DNA of 64,000 bases from Strongylocentrotus purpuratus (taxonomy: Eukaryota > Echinodermata > Echinoidea > Camarodonta > Strongylocentrotidae), in contig NW_022145595.1 of NCBI RefSeq assembly GCF_000002235.5, forward strand, positions 28,089,162 to 28,153,161. The letters are read 5' to 3'. The translations under genes were made by a program, and so were the position numbers. Position 1 is the stretch's first letter. Every line of letters starts with the position of its first letter. Positions 22,062-32,908 of this stretch are shown in pieces. Below the pieces are notes generated by a model that was not told where the DNA came from, did not search any database, and saw only the letters and a program-made list of their open reading frames with translations.

Positions 22062-22980
22062 TTTGACGCCTTTTATGACACTTGTTCTGTGACAAAACTA
22101 TGTCCTAACTCAAGATCATAAAACTCGTTGAATTATAAACTAGTTTTCATGAACAAACAAAGAGCATCACCGCCGAAATGGAACTAGAAAACAGTTCCAA
22201 GATCAACGACTCTTCTTTCCCGTGGAGTTTGTCTCTCCAACTTTTGCTTCTCTGAATTGACGTTACGCGAAATAATCTGCATACACCAAATCGTGTGTAC
22301 ATAAATTTACGTGCGCGATTTGTGTGTAGTCGTAGTCTTACTTTTAAAGAATTATTTGTATTACATCACGTGTAGTTCTGGAAGTGTGCTCGGAAAGTAA
22401 TAAAACCATTTACAAAGGGGCCTGAATTCAAACACTACAACTGATTGATTGCAATGACGTAAGTAGCGGAGTTTTGAGGAGAACTTCATAGCTTTTCCAT
22501 TTTCCAATATGTTTTTTGTGAGCATCGAGCAACCATGAACATCCAGGAGTATTTTTCACTCATCAATTATGTTGGAGTATGGCGGGGCCGGAGCGCAAAT
22601 ATATATTATCTTTATCGTAGGAAAGCAAGTCAAGTGAAGATATCGATAAGAACAATCGCGTTGCTCATCGAATGATAACCCGAACTCGATCCAACCCACT
22701 CCAACTCCAAATTACCATATAATCTTGCCTCTATTATTAAATGTAAAACAGAAATGCATAATTATAATACTATAGAAATCTGGAAAGTGATTATGGCGAA
22801 AAATGTAAAAATAGAATAACATAGGCTATTTTTCTTTAAACAACAAAGGACCTTCGATATGGAACTCTTTTCCTCATTATGTTGAAACAATTTCATTATG
22901 ATTCTTTTTATTCACATACTCTACAAAATAATCAATCCATCCCAACTTTATGCCATAATGTCACTATGCTTTTCTAAGTC
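22062..22980 (-). promoter_or_regulatory. pkd2: pkd2 upstream region (putative promoter)
   Basis: Immediately upstream of the pkd2 start. CpG dinucleotides are clustered in 22170-22340 compared with the AT-rich flanks, but no TATA box is obvious and no start site can be placed. Confidence 0.35.
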
Positions 22981-22984
22981 TTTC

Positions 22985-23275
22985 CAAGCTTAGGTATTTC
23001 ACTAGGCTGGGGACTGCCTCGACTGAACCTTTATTTGGTTCTTTTGCAGTTTCCCATTTCATGTTCATCTATATTTCTTTGCTAAATTTTGTTTTACTCT
23101 TGTGTTAACTTCTCTTTATGATTTAGTGTGTAAATTTCAATGCATTATTGTGTATCCTACATGTAATTAGGCCTATGTTTATTGATGTTCAATGTGTGTT
23201 CAATGTTTTTTTTTAATGGACCTGAATAAATTAAATTTAATTGAGAAATTTTTTTGAATTGAATTGATACATCTT
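22985..23275 (+). mobile_element. Possible LINE 3' UTR
   Basis: CTAGGCTGGGGACTGCCTCG at the left, GACCTGAATAAATTAAATTT and TTGAATTGAATTGAT at the right are typical of CR1/L2-like 3' ends. No coding part remains. Confidence 0.35.
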
Positions 23276-23409
23276 CTGAATGCAAGAATATATAAGTATT
23301 TACCACGATTGTCCTATAATAGAGTAGGGGTAGGCCTACTATTCTCATTCCTTTACCATGCAGGTCCGCTTTCAAGTTTCATGATAAAAAAACGTAAGAG
23401 GGTAAGAGG

Positions 23410-23655
23410 ACACTTTTTTTTTTTTTTTTGTCTCAAAAGTTGAAAAATTGACATTTTGCTCCGTTGGGGGGGGGGGGGTAAGGTCACCTTTCTTAGGTCA
23501 GCCATGGGGTGATTTTTTTTTTTTTTTTTTAAATAATTTTTAATTTTTTTTTAAAAAAACCAAAGGGGGGGGGGGGGGTTTAGGGATTTTTTATGGGGGT
23601 TTACACACATAAAAATACCAAAGGGGGGATTTAACCCCCCCCCCCCCCCCCTGCG
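23410..23655. repeat. Homopolymer cluster (T, G, A, C runs)
   Basis: T17, G13, T18, A7, G13 and C17-like runs with GTTAGG/GGGTTT spacers. It resembles collapsed MITE ends and is likely hard to sequence accurately. Confidence 0.7.
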
Positions 23656-23888
23656 TACGCGCCTGGCTCAGCCAGGGTTAGAATCTCTGTAATTAAGTGA
23701 ACAGCCTTTGGCTGAAGTGGGTGCCGTGCAAATATTATCAAATAAACTGATCTATTGACATGTGCTGGCATGGTTAAAAATCAGTTTAAACAAACTTACA
23801 ATAAAGAAATGTTCTACTAAATTGAGTTGGATGATTAATAACTAACAATTACCTAAAATATTTCATCATATACAAAAAAAATTGAGTA

Positions 23889-23926
23889 AGAGAGAGAGAG
23901 AGAGAGAGAGAGAGATGAGAGAGATG
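23889..23926. repeat. (GA)n microsatellite
   Basis: GA repeat that resumes at 24071-24081 after the LINE fragment, implying the fragment inserted into it. Confidence 0.85.
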
Positions 23927-23929
23927 TAC

Positions 23930-24070
23930 ATGTCTGTAGGGGACCCCACTGGAAATAAGCTCTCGAGCTTTCGTGGGTTATCCTGTTCAAACTGACTCAA
24001 TTTTGATCTGTTCTCATTGTATATTGTTGTATGTTGGAAGCTTGTCGAATAAAAATCAATCAATCAATCA
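23930..24070 (+). mobile_element. LINE 3' end with (CAAT)n tail
   Basis: GGACCCCACTGGAAATAAGC, AGCTTTCGTGGGTTATCCTG and GAATAAAAATCAATCAATCA are typical of a CR1-like 3' UTR and tail. No open frame. GA repeats lie on both sides. Confidence 0.6.
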
Positions 24071-24089
24071 GAGAGAGAGAAAATACTAA

Positions 24090-26678
24090 GAAAGAGACAT
24101 TGACATAGCAGCTATAACTGAGACATGGCAAACGCCTGATATATCAGATGAACAGTTGTCGATAAATAATTACTTGACATTCACGGATTATCGCCATACA
24201 CGGCGTGGTGGGGGAGTAGCATTGTATGTTCAGAAAGATATACCGATATTTCCCCTTACCATGATATATGTTCCTTCTGAATATGAATTTGAATGTGTCT
24301 GGTTGAGGATACGACCGCATAGATTACCTAGATGTATATCAAGTATCATTGTATGTGTAGTGTATATCCCACCAGGATCCCCTCATCACACAGCCCTGAT
24401 TGATCACATAACCAATTCAATTGATGTTTTAGGCACTATGTATGTAGACTGTGGATTTGTTATTTTGGGAGATTTTAACCGGGTAGATGTAGACCCTTTG
24501 TTGAGAGTACATGGACTCAAACAAATGGTAGATAAGCCAACTAGAGGTGAGGCGATTCTTGATTTGATATTGACCAATATGAAAAAACACTACATGTCAG
24601 CCGCCATTGAGTCTCCTCTGGGAATGAGTGACCATAACACGGTGATATGGACTGCAAAGAATAGAACAAAGGCTCCCAACAAGGTACTCAAGAAAACATC
24701 ACGTCCAATGACATATCAAGGGATCCACGAGTTTGGAAGGTGGGTTACATCCCAATCTTGGCAGGAAGTCCTTTCCGTACCAGAAACGGAATCAAAAGCA
24801 AACGCTTTTTATACATTGATCCAAGGAGCAGTAAATAAATACTTTCCTCGTAGATCAGTCAAACTGCACAGTGCTGACAAGCCTTGGATGACCGCACGAG
24901 TGAAAGAAACCATCAAGATGCGTCAGGAAGCGTTTGCCCAAGGTTCCTTAACCGAATGGAAGCGCTACAAGAAATTGGCCAGCAACCAAATCAAACAGGC
25001 TCAGGAGAACTTCTATGACAACTCCTTAGCAGGGCTAAGATCTTCAGACCCCTCGGAGTGGCATAGTGGCATTCAGCTCCTCGCCAATAAGATCAAAGAA
25101 CGCTCTCCTATATCTGTGCCAACGCTCCCTGAAGCCAGTGATGAGGAAATAGCTAATGCCATTAACCAGGAATTTTCATCTACATCACAGGGTCGACTGC
25201 CTCTAAGTACTTCCGACCTTCCGACATATCTTCCTTCTCTAGAGCCTCCACAGGTCAAAGTGTGGGAGATGTATTGGGAGCTGAACAGGATCAACATTAA
25301 GAAAGCCATCGGCCCTGATGACTTGCCAAACAGAGTTCTCAAGGAATTTGCTTGCGAGATCAGCATACCCATGACAGACATTTTCAACTCCTCTCTCAGG
25401 GAAGGCAAGGTCCCTCAGATCTGGAAAGACGCAGATGTTGTTCCCGTGCCAAAAGAGAAACCTCCTGTCATCACAAAACTCAGGCCTGTGTCACTAACAT
25501 CCCAATGTGCGAAAGTTTGTGAGGGATTCGTGGCTAAATGGATCCAACATGACATGGGGCCAAATATTGAACGACATCAGTATGGAAGCCTCAAAGGCTC
25601 ATCAACCACACACTGTTTGATTGAAATGATGAATCAATTCTACAAGGAATCAGACAAACAGGATTTTGTAGGAAATCTTGTGGTCACAGATTTCTCGAAG
25701 GCGTTCGACACGGTAGACCACACCGTGGTTGTAACTAAGCTCTTAAATATGGGAGTCCGTCCGGAAATCATCCCGTGGATCGCCGACTTTTTAACGAATA
25801 GGCACCAGAGAGTAAAATACCAAAGCGCTATCTCCTCCTGGAAGAAACTAACCTGTGGCGTTCCCCAAGGAACAAAGATCGGCCCCCTAGCCTTTCTAGC
25901 AGTCATCAATGACGCACTGGAGTCGACAGAGTTGCATACATGGAAGTATGTAGACGATCTTAGTATCGGCGAGACCAAGACCGTCAATGAGCCTTCTCAC
26001 CTGCAGGAAGCTGTCAACGACCTGGTGCAATGGGCTGACCAAAACTACTTGAAACTAAATGCAGCTAAATGTAAACAACTGCAGTTTTGCTTCAAGAGAA
26101 CCAAACCAGCACCCCCAGACATATCTCTAGACCCGAATGTTTTGGAGGTGGTCAATGAAACGAAAATCCTCGGTGTCTGGGTTCAAGGTGACCTAAAATG
26201 GGACAAACAAGTCAAAGAAATGATGTCGAAGAGCAAGAAACGGGTACATATACTGAGCAGACTGAAGAGATTTCGAATCCCACGAGAAGATCTAGTTGCC
26301 GTATACAAGTCCTACGTCCGGCCAGCTCTGGAATACGCAGCACCGGTGTGGCACCCTGGACTCACAAAGCTGCAGACTAGTGCACTGGAAAAAATCCAAA
26401 AGAGGGCGATGAGGATTGTACTTGGAGCTGAACTCACTTACACAACTGCTCTCAAAGAAGCTTCAATAGAAACATTAGAAGAAAGAAGGCATGACCTATG
26501 TACAAAGTTTGCCGAAGCATGTGTACGTTCCCATATATACTCGAATGTGTTCCCTCTCAACGACACAACTCATTCCATGCAGCTCAGGACCAGCCGAACG
26601 TACAAATCTATCAATGCCAGGACAAAAAGATATCAGAATAGCTCCATTCCATTTCTGACAACTTGCCTAAATGAATAA
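24090..26678 (+). CDS. LINE ORF2-type protein: APE endonuclease (partial) plus reverse transcriptase
   Basis: Nicks target DNA and copies the LINE RNA at the nick. The stretch between endonuclease and RT (about residues 180-400) carries the conserved KPWMT and IGPDDLPNRVLKE blocks. The RT palm residues (F-D of FSKAFD, YVDD) are present. No initiator belongs to this frame, because the 5' part of the element is missing; translation from an internal codon is not expected to give an active enzyme. Long minus-strand frames inside it are shadows. Confidence 0.85.
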   Translation, partial: ERDIDIAAITETWQTPDISDEQLSINNYLTFTDYRHTRRGGGVALYVQKDIPIFPLTMIYVPSEYEFECVWLRIRPHRLPRCISSIIVCVVYIPPGSPHHTALIDHITNSIDVLGTMYVDCGFVILGDFNRVDVDPLLRVHGLKQMVDKPTRGEAILDLILTNMKKHYMSAAIESPLGMSDHNTVIWTAKNRTKAPNKVLKKTSRPMTYQGIHEFGRWVTSQSWQEVLSVPETESKANAFYTLIQGAVNKYFPRRSVKLHSADKPWMTARVKETIKMRQEAFAQGSLTEWKRYKKLASNQIKQAQENFYDNSLAGLRSSDPSEWHSGIQLLANKIKERSPISVPTLPEASDEEIANAINQEFSSTSQGRLPLSTSDLPTYLPSLEPPQVKVWEMYWELNRINIKKAIGPDDLPNRVLKEFACEISIPMTDIFNSSLREGKVPQIWKDADVVPVPKEKPPVITKLRPVSLTSQCAKVCEGFVAKWIQHDMGPNIERHQYGSLKGSSTTHCLIEMMNQFYKESDKQDFVGNLVVTDFSKAFDTVDHTVVVTKLLNMGVRPEIIPWIADFLTNRHQRVKYQSAISSWKKLTCGVPQGTKIGPLAFLAVINDALESTELHTWKYVDDLSIGETKTVNEPSHLQEAVNDLVQWADQNYLKLNAAKCKQLQFCFKRTKPAPPDISLDPNVLEVVNETKILGVWVQGDLKWDKQVKEMMSKSKKRVHILSRLKRFRIPREDLVAVYKSYVRPALEYAAPVWHPGLTKLQTSALEKIQKRAMRIVLGAELTYTTALKEASIETLEERRHDLCTKFAEACVRSHIYSNVFPLNDTTHSMQLRTSRTYKSINARTKRYQNSSIPFLTTCLNE

Positions 26679-27238
26679 TGCCAAGGTTGTATAAAAGGGG
26701 TGAATAGAGAACAATGTACGCATAACTCTTTTTGACGAAACCGGTGTCACTATTTATTTAATTATTATTATCGATATATATTTTGAAATCAGAACATATT
26801 TCTCATATAATTATATTTCCAGGGGCATAATTGATTATCGAAGCATGAACATGGGTATTACGCATAACATTACAGGTATCAACAACGTTATTTTTTGTTC
26901 AATTAAGCACTCAAATACCTTATCAATGACTTCTTTACCCAATCTCTACTGAATGTTGCAAAACCAAATTAGATAATATTATTAATGCAAATATTGTTGT
27001 TGTATATATATATATACATTGAATTATTTTTAATGCTAATATTGTGAATTGTCACTAGAAAGTGATCTAACTATTGATGACAATTCATTGTCTTTACTAA
27101 TTATATGGTATTTTAACTAGTAGTATATTTGAAACAATTGTGAAAGAAATATGATATGTTTTTAATTGTAAATTGTCATGCAATTCAGCCCAGGCTGCGA
27201 AATGATGATATTAATAAACTGAACTGAACTGAACTGAA
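24090..27238 (+). mobile_element. 5'-truncated CR1/L2-like LINE with intact endonuclease-RT frame
   Basis: One open frame runs from 24090 to the TAA at 26678 (about 862 codons). It begins inside the APE-type endonuclease at AAITETW; the first catalytic motif is absent, and the GGGVALYV, GDFN, LDLILTN and MSDHNTVIW motifs follow. The reverse transcriptase has FSKAFDTVDH (motif A), GVPQGTKIGP (motif B) and YVDD (motif C), then a typical C-terminal SALEKIQKRAMRIVLG region. No RNase H. A 560-bp 3' UTR ends in AATAAACTGAACTGAACTGA. The clean frame implies a recent insertion; the clade is inferred from motif style. Confidence 0.9.
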
Positions 27239-27690
27239 AACTCAAATTTTGTTAGAATGGAAATGTTTTAATCATCATGATGGCTAATCATCTCTTAATT
27301 TCTCAAGTTTTAATCCAAGAGGGGGTGTTTTATAATCCAAATTTCCAAGTCCTGCATTATGATGACAGGGCGAGGTCAGTTCGTGGTTCTATGTAGATTA
27401 TCTGCCTAAAATTAATAGCAAGAACATGTACGTGTCTACGCCACTAGAGGGACTAATTTACGGAGGACATACATGATCGAATCTCTTTGCAATGAACGTT
27501 GCTTGAAATTATCATAACGACAGTTCCATCGTGTCAGAGAGAAGTTGCGAGATATAGGTCAGGAAAGGAAAAAAAGATTAGTGTTTGAATAAATTTGAAT
27601 TAAAAATGTTTTAGACTTTGATTTGTTGGGTTTTTTGTTCATCTAAAATACTCGAGGGAAGGAAAAGCAGGCTGAATGTTGATAATTATA
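27239..27690. other. Intergenic, no gene seen
   Basis: AT-rich sequence with no recognised coding or repeat content. Confidence 0.5.
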
Positions 27691-27697
27691 TGGTAAT

Positions 27698-28122
27698 CAG
27701 GCGCGGATCTACGGGGGGGGGGGGGTTTAGGGGGTTCAAACCTCCCCCCCCCCCCCCAAAAAAAAAAAAGAAAGAAAGAAAAAAAGAAAGAAAAAAGAAC
27801 GCACGCTGGAGAGAAACCCTTTCAAGTGCAAATATTGTGAGAAGATATTCAACTCATCTGGTAACTTAACCAAACACATGATAAAAAGGCTGGATATAAC
27901 TGTGTATTAAGCTGTTACTTGATTTAAAAAGACGTTATCATGCACTGCTTTTTATGGTCTCCATTGTGTTAATAGATGCCAGGAAAACATCACTTACGGG
28001 GTTCAAATAAACACCCCCAAAAAAATCGGCTCGCCGCTACGCGGCTCGTGGACGATGCTCTGCATCGTCATTATTTTGGTCAAACCCCCCCCCCCCTTAG
28101 CAAAAAGCTAGATCCGCCCCTG
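27698..28122. mobile_element. Small TIR transposon carrying a zinc-finger fragment
   Basis: Ends CAGGCGCGGATCTACGGG and (inverted) CAGGGGCGGATCTAGC, flanked by GTAAT on both sides (27693-27697; 28123-28127). The interior has G, C and A homopolymers, a broken C2H2 finger (27799-27890), GC-rich hairpin-forming sequence (near 28030-28075) and no transposase. The superfamily is uncertain; the 5-bp target site is read from one copy only. Confidence 0.75.
27799..27890 (+). pseudogene. Fragment of a C2H2 zinc-finger gene inside a transposon
   Basis: RTHAGEKP (a classical inter-finger linker) is followed, one base out of frame, by FKCKYCEKIFNSSGNLTKHM. The finger has the C-x2-C pair, hydrophobic core and first His, but the second His is lost and a stop follows within ten codons. 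This is a host gene fragment of unknown origin, non-functional as a finger. Confidence 0.7.
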
Positions 28123-28445
28123 GTAATTTTGTTGAGTTAAATCATTTTTTTTGTTTATTCATCAAATTAATGAGTACCGAAGTGTGACGTCATACAGGCC
28201 AAGTTGTCAAGGTTGTCAACATAATTTCTTGCTAAACAACGCAAGGACCGAACACTGAATTTGCCCTGCTCCATCTCGCTCTCGTTTGTCATTGCCTTCA
28301 TTTTTCCTCGCTTACTTTATTCTTACCACGGAATATGTAATGTTTATGCACGTGTATGCCTCTATTATTGAGAATATACTCACTAATATCGCTGAAATGA
28401 TTCTTCTCCTACCACTTTTTCTTCATTTACTTCTTCTTAGTAGTT

Positions 28446-28500
28446 GTAGTAGTAATAATAATAATAATAATATTTGCATTTATATAGCGCTCATTACAGT
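28446..28500 (-). mobile_element. SINE (family A) 3' tail fragment
   Basis: AATAATAATATTTGCATTTA followed by TATAGCGCTCATTACAG, the inverted tail of family A. Confidence 0.6.
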
Positions 28501-28690
28501 AAATGTATCACAGTAGTAGTAGTAATAGCAGCAGTATCATAATAATCATTATTATTATCATTGTTATATTAATTATTATAGTAAATATCGTAATTATAAT
28601 CATTATTATAGTAATTATGTGTTATTGTTATTATTCTTATAGTTATTTGTATGCTTCTTCTTCTTATCATTATTATCGTATACAAAATAC
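28500..28690. repeat. ATT/AGT-rich microsatellite
   Basis: AGT, ATT and TTA repeats with interruptions. Confidence 0.8.
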
Positions 28691-28699
28691 GTCATGTGC

Positions 28700-29370
28700 C
28701 AAGAATTTATTGCTACGACACATCCAAGATGTCTACCAAAACTGTCAATTCGTTGCTGAAATATTATCAAGCCAAAAGAAGGAACATTAGAATTTCTATT
28801 TTAAATTGAAATAAATTATGTAGGAGAAATAAATAGAGAATACAATCATGATTTTGGAACTAGGGGATTAACATGGACATAATGCACTTGTTTACATAAC
28901 CACATTATCTCTTATTCGTTCTACCTCCAATGCTTTCAGACTGCTTTTAAAACAATATCATGTTTGTCGATCACAGTTCTATGTAGCTTGATGTCTCATG
29001 GTAATTTAATCAATCTAAGCAACAATAAATATTTCTGAATTTTAGCGACAATCGTTCGCCATTGCTGCTCTTTAAAACTACTATGACGTGCAGTAACAAA
29101 TTGAAATAAAATCGTTTAACAGTTGATTTCACTTGGTTGATTTTATTGTTCGGAATATTCAGCAGAGCGAGATAGAAATTGACATTCTCATGACTTACGA
29201 CTTTGCATTAGTGTTCATCGTCTCTACAATGCTATTTGAACAATATTTGGTGACAAAAGACGGCATTTCTATGTATAGCTTCAAAAGCCATCAAATAACA
29301 AAAACATGGAAGATAAAAAGATCCTCAGTACTGGGTCTAATAATTAAAGAACACTTAGTTTGAACCCGGG
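28700..29370. other. Intergenic, no gene seen
   Basis: AT-rich with no recognised element. Confidence 0.5.
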
Positions 29371-29371
29371 T

Positions 29372-29533
29372 ATATTCTCTCTCTCCTTTACTCCCTCGCT
29401 ATCTGTATTTCTCTCTCTCCCCCCCCCCCCACACACCTTCTCTCTTTTTCTTTCTCTCTCCGTCTCCCTCTCTCTCACTCTCTCTGTCTCTCTCTTTCCT
29501 TCCTTGTCTCTCTCTTTTTCTTTTTCTCTCTCT

Positions 29534-29569
<36 letters not shown>

Positions 29570-29572
29570 TAT
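29372..29572. repeat. (CT)n microsatellite
   Basis: About 200 bp of CT-rich sequence with C and T runs. Confidence 0.9.
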
Positions 29573-29689
29573 TCTTACCAAACAGGGCCTCATGGAAGAC
29601 CACGAAATTGGTGATATGTGTCACCCTGTATAAATATCAGAAATAAATAAAATAGATATATAAATTTGTTCCTGATGAAAAAAATATTA

Positions 29690-29868
29690 GGTAAGGGGAT
29701 GTGTGGAAATTTTCTTCACAAAATTCAAGTTTGTATTTTTTTTCTGTACAGTCATTGATACTGTATTTCCTTCAAACTTTCAGTGATTTTCTTTTCTCAT
29801 TTTAATATTTGTTTTGTATAAACCAACTTAATGCCAGAGTGAAAATTCCTCTCCATGATAACCAGAGA
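29690..29868. mobile_element. Degenerate MITE related to 8378-8777
   Basis: The right part (CTTTCAGTGATTTTC, AACCAACTTAATGCCAGAGT, GAAAATTCC) matches the right arm of the TTAA-flanked MITE with many changes. Confidence 0.35.
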
Positions 29869-30137
29869 TTTTAGAAAGATATGACGTCTTTCAAGTCCGG
29901 TTCGTTTCTTTCAGTTGTTTGATTTATTATAAAAGCATCGCTTAGTATGGGGGTATCAAGTTTGCCAAATAAGATTTCATGAAAGGAAAGAGACCGATTT
30001 TTTAGTGCAAACTTACGTCTATTGACAGTAGAACGATTGTACAAATATTTCCAATTGGGTTATGTTGACAATACCACGGAAATTATATCGGGATTTTCCC
30101 ATATTTTTTTCTTTTCAGGAATTTAATGTGGAAAGAA

Positions 30138-30560
30138 AATCAAGTTCAAGTTTCAAGTTTCAAGTTTATTTCACATTTCACAAATAAAAAGAATTCACAT
30201 AATTGACAAAAAATAGAACATAATATGAAATATACTAAAAGTGTCACATTATATAATTAATTCTTTGAAAAGACGTCGAAATTAATTGTAATGAACATAA
30301 GGTTATACAGAGTGAAATGTGAGGAACCTATTAAAAAGCTTAGCTTGTAGATTATAGGTTCCCATAAATAAAACTAACATTTGGTTGAAGTAGTTGTAAT
30401 GTTAGAGGACGTAACAGTAATAATCGCAAGAAGCCTTAACATAAGATGATTATACAACGTGAAACAAGCAAAAATAACAAAAATAGCAAATACAGCAAGC
30501 AAATTAATTTGTTACCAAAGAAATGAGACAATGGTCACTTTAAAATATTGAGGTCATTAA
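30138..30560 (-). mobile_element. LINE 3' end with (TTGAAAC)n tail
   Basis: Minus strand: GTGAAATGTGAAATAAACTT followed by GAAACTTGAAACTTGAAC. The upstream part is AT-rich non-coding sequence consistent with a 3' UTR. Confidence 0.45.
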
Positions 30561-31930
30561 ACGAGGTCATTGAACGAGGTCATCCGAGCGAGGCAGTAGA
30601 CATGAACAATCATGTTACAGTAGTGTACACAATAACGTAGACCGTAGCCCAGACACAATCCTGTTTCCAAAATGCATTCGAACCCACCGACGCACGTCTG
30701 CTCCCAGAGAGCCCCAAGGCACGCAAACGCATTCACCCGCGCCACGCCCCACGCCTCCCAGTGAGTAAGCTGATCAATGGAAAAAAAACTGTTTAGACCA
30801 ACAAAACCACTGGCCGAAATAGAATGAGGGAAGGAGAGGATTTCTTTTTTTAAGTATAAGGTTCGAATAAGTTCTTCAATCTATAATATTGAATTAACTC
30901 TACAAGACTACTGTGATGACGGAATTATTGGTCCCGACTCCCAGTATTTTTTCCTACAAATTATCAGGATTTCTCTAAGTTTTATTTGTTTTAATGAGAC
31001 AAATTGAAAAGCTTTTTTTTTCGTTTCCCCCTCGTCCCTTGAAATAAGCCTTCTTTGAAATAATTAGGTTTAAGGATAGTGTAATGTTGGTGATAGGATT
31101 TGGAAGATTGAACATGACCTATAGGATTAATGTCGTATAGGGTCGATTCCGAATAAGTACTTTTTACCTATTTATTTATTTACAGTTTAATTTAAGCAGG
31201 GTTGCCTATTGCCTTAGTATGGCGTGTGCTTGTTTCTCTGACTAGGGCGGGCACATTCAAGTCCGAAATCTGATGAACACCCTCCCCACAAAAAATATCT
31301 TTATAAATGTTAAGAAGGTCGTCTTAACCCTAAAATCCATTTGAGTATTGATCATGCGTGCCTTATTGCTTTTTTTGTGTACAGAATGCCAGATGTAATA
31401 TTCGCCCATTGTTATTATGCAGTACAATGTATTATGTACATAATGTGTACGCTGTAATATTGCCATTACATTGTAGGTGCCAATTCATGTACTTCAAGGG
31501 CGACCTCCGAGATTTACCCGAGATTTACTCGAAACTTTTTTTGGTCTAGGCGTGACCTCCTGACCTCGTGTACTTTGTTTCTCGGCCTTAGCATTATTTA
31601 CAGATAGAAGGATTTGCTGGATCTAGCCGAATCGGGTAGCGGAATGATTTAAAAAAAAAAAGAAGTTATATTCAAGTCTTTGCAAGTCAGTGAGGTTACG
31701 ATCATTAATATTACAATATAATAATTGGTTGCTTGTTTAATAGGGTTGGTGTCATCGTCAATCCTTCAGTCCACCTTTTTCCGTCTCGGAGCTCGTTCTT
31801 GAACAATATTAAATTTGTTACTCAATTTTTTATTTTTTTTTGGTGTTTTAAAATTTTATATTCTTATCATGTAAATGTTTTGTAAATATTGTGATTCTTG
31901 ATGATTTGTTTAATAAAAACATTAAAAAAA
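30560..31930. other. Intergenic, no gene seen
   Basis: Contains a GC-richer patch (30590-30770) without a recognisable protein match, then AT-rich sequence. Confidence 0.5.
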
Positions 31931-31981
31931 AAAAAAGACGGTCGTCTTATATAGTTTCAGGCGCTTCTTGACTAAAATATC

Positions 31982-32275
31982 GCTGAGAAGAGGAAGAAAA
32001 TGAAGAAGAAGAAGATAAGAAAAGGAAATGGAGAAGAAGAAGAAGAAGAAGAAGACGAAGAAGACGAAGAAGAACAAGAAGAACAAGAAGAACAAGAACA
32101 AGGACAAGAAGAAGAAGAAGAAGAAGAAGAAGAAGACGAAGAAGAAGAAGACGAAGAAGAAGAAGAAGAAGAAGAAGAAGAAAAAGAAGAAAAAGAAGAA
32201 GAAGAAGAAGAAGACGAAGAAGAAGAAAAAGAAGACTGAGAAGAAGGAGAAGAAATAGGAAGAAGAGCAGGAGAA
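31982..32275. repeat. (GAA)n trinucleotide tract
   Basis: About 290 bp of GAA/GAC repeats. It produces poly-Glu, poly-Lys and poly-Leu frames that are not genes. Confidence 0.95.
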
Positions 32276-32654
32276 GAAGGAAACGGGCTACCATATCTTT
32301 AGTTGCCAACAGGATAGAAATGTGCTGCAGGAGAGTTTTTTCCTTTATGTGCTCCTAAGGTCCTGGATCCGTCACGGAATTCATTTAACAAAGTGCCATG
32401 AACTTGAAAAGATTTTGAGGCAAAGCATGAGATCCACGCCACTCATTTCCCACCCACAGAAACAAACGAATTGACATAATACGCTTGGGAGGGCAAAACG
32501 GACAAAAGATTTTTGTTTGATATGTCCTTATTCTCGGTGAACCCTACCAGAACAAAGCCTGGAAATATTATTGCAAAAGGATTGTGAACTTTAGTACCAG
32601 TTTTCGGCGATGCTGATGTCATTCGATCCCATTCATTGCATGAATGAGCCGGAG

Positions 32655-32680
32655 TAGTATAAAGTCTCCTATAAAACCAA
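32655..32680 (+). promoter_or_regulatory. Candidate core promoter of the ADAMTS-EGF gene
   Basis: TATAAAG (32658-32664) and TATAAAA (32670-32676) lie about 160 bp upstream of the start codon, leaving a plausible 5' UTR of about 135 nt. Inferred from position and motif only. Confidence 0.5.
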
Positions 32681-32836
32681 ATACTATTCAGAAATCAAAA
32701 AGTATACATTCTGTTTGAGATTGGTAAACTGGAATTTTTTTAGTCGTGCACAACTTATGATTATCGAAAAGAAAGCGTTAGGAATCAACTACAAATCAGA
32801 GTTCAATAAGGTCTTGGTCCTGCTCAGTATCAAGCA

Positions 32837-32908
32837 ATGGGTGTGACGTATACCTTTCTATTCATGTTGCTTGCTTTGCATTTAAGACCTGGATATTGCT
32901 TGTCAAAG
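32837..32908 (+). CDS. ADAMTS-EGF exon 1: signal peptide
   Basis: MGVTYTFLFMLLALHLRPGY then CLSK: short N-region, hydrophobic core, then a likely cleavage near Gly-Tyr-Cys. This ATG is the first in frame with the following exons. Donor AAAG|GTAAGT, phase 0. Confidence 0.88.

Noticed and set aside
23410-23655. Homopolymer cluster as a regulatory element
   Set aside because: Runs of all four bases are typical of low-complexity or poorly sequenced MITE ends; no specific motif.
25073-25987. Minus-strand frames of 111 and 115 codons
   Set aside because: They lie antisense inside the LINE coding region and match no family I recognise.
27618-27869. Open frame in the 27.7-kb element as a gene
   Set aside because: Crosses homopolymers and reads the zinc-finger piece in the wrong frame.
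29360-29614. Ser/Leu-rich frame
   Set aside because: Translation of a CT microsatellite.
30557-30790. GC-richer patch as a short gene on the minus strand
   Set aside because: Frame of about 62 codons with no recognised domain, next to a LINE 3' end; possibly part of its UTR.
31947-32309. Long poly-Leu, poly-Glu and poly-Lys frames
   Set aside because: All come from the (GAA)n tract.
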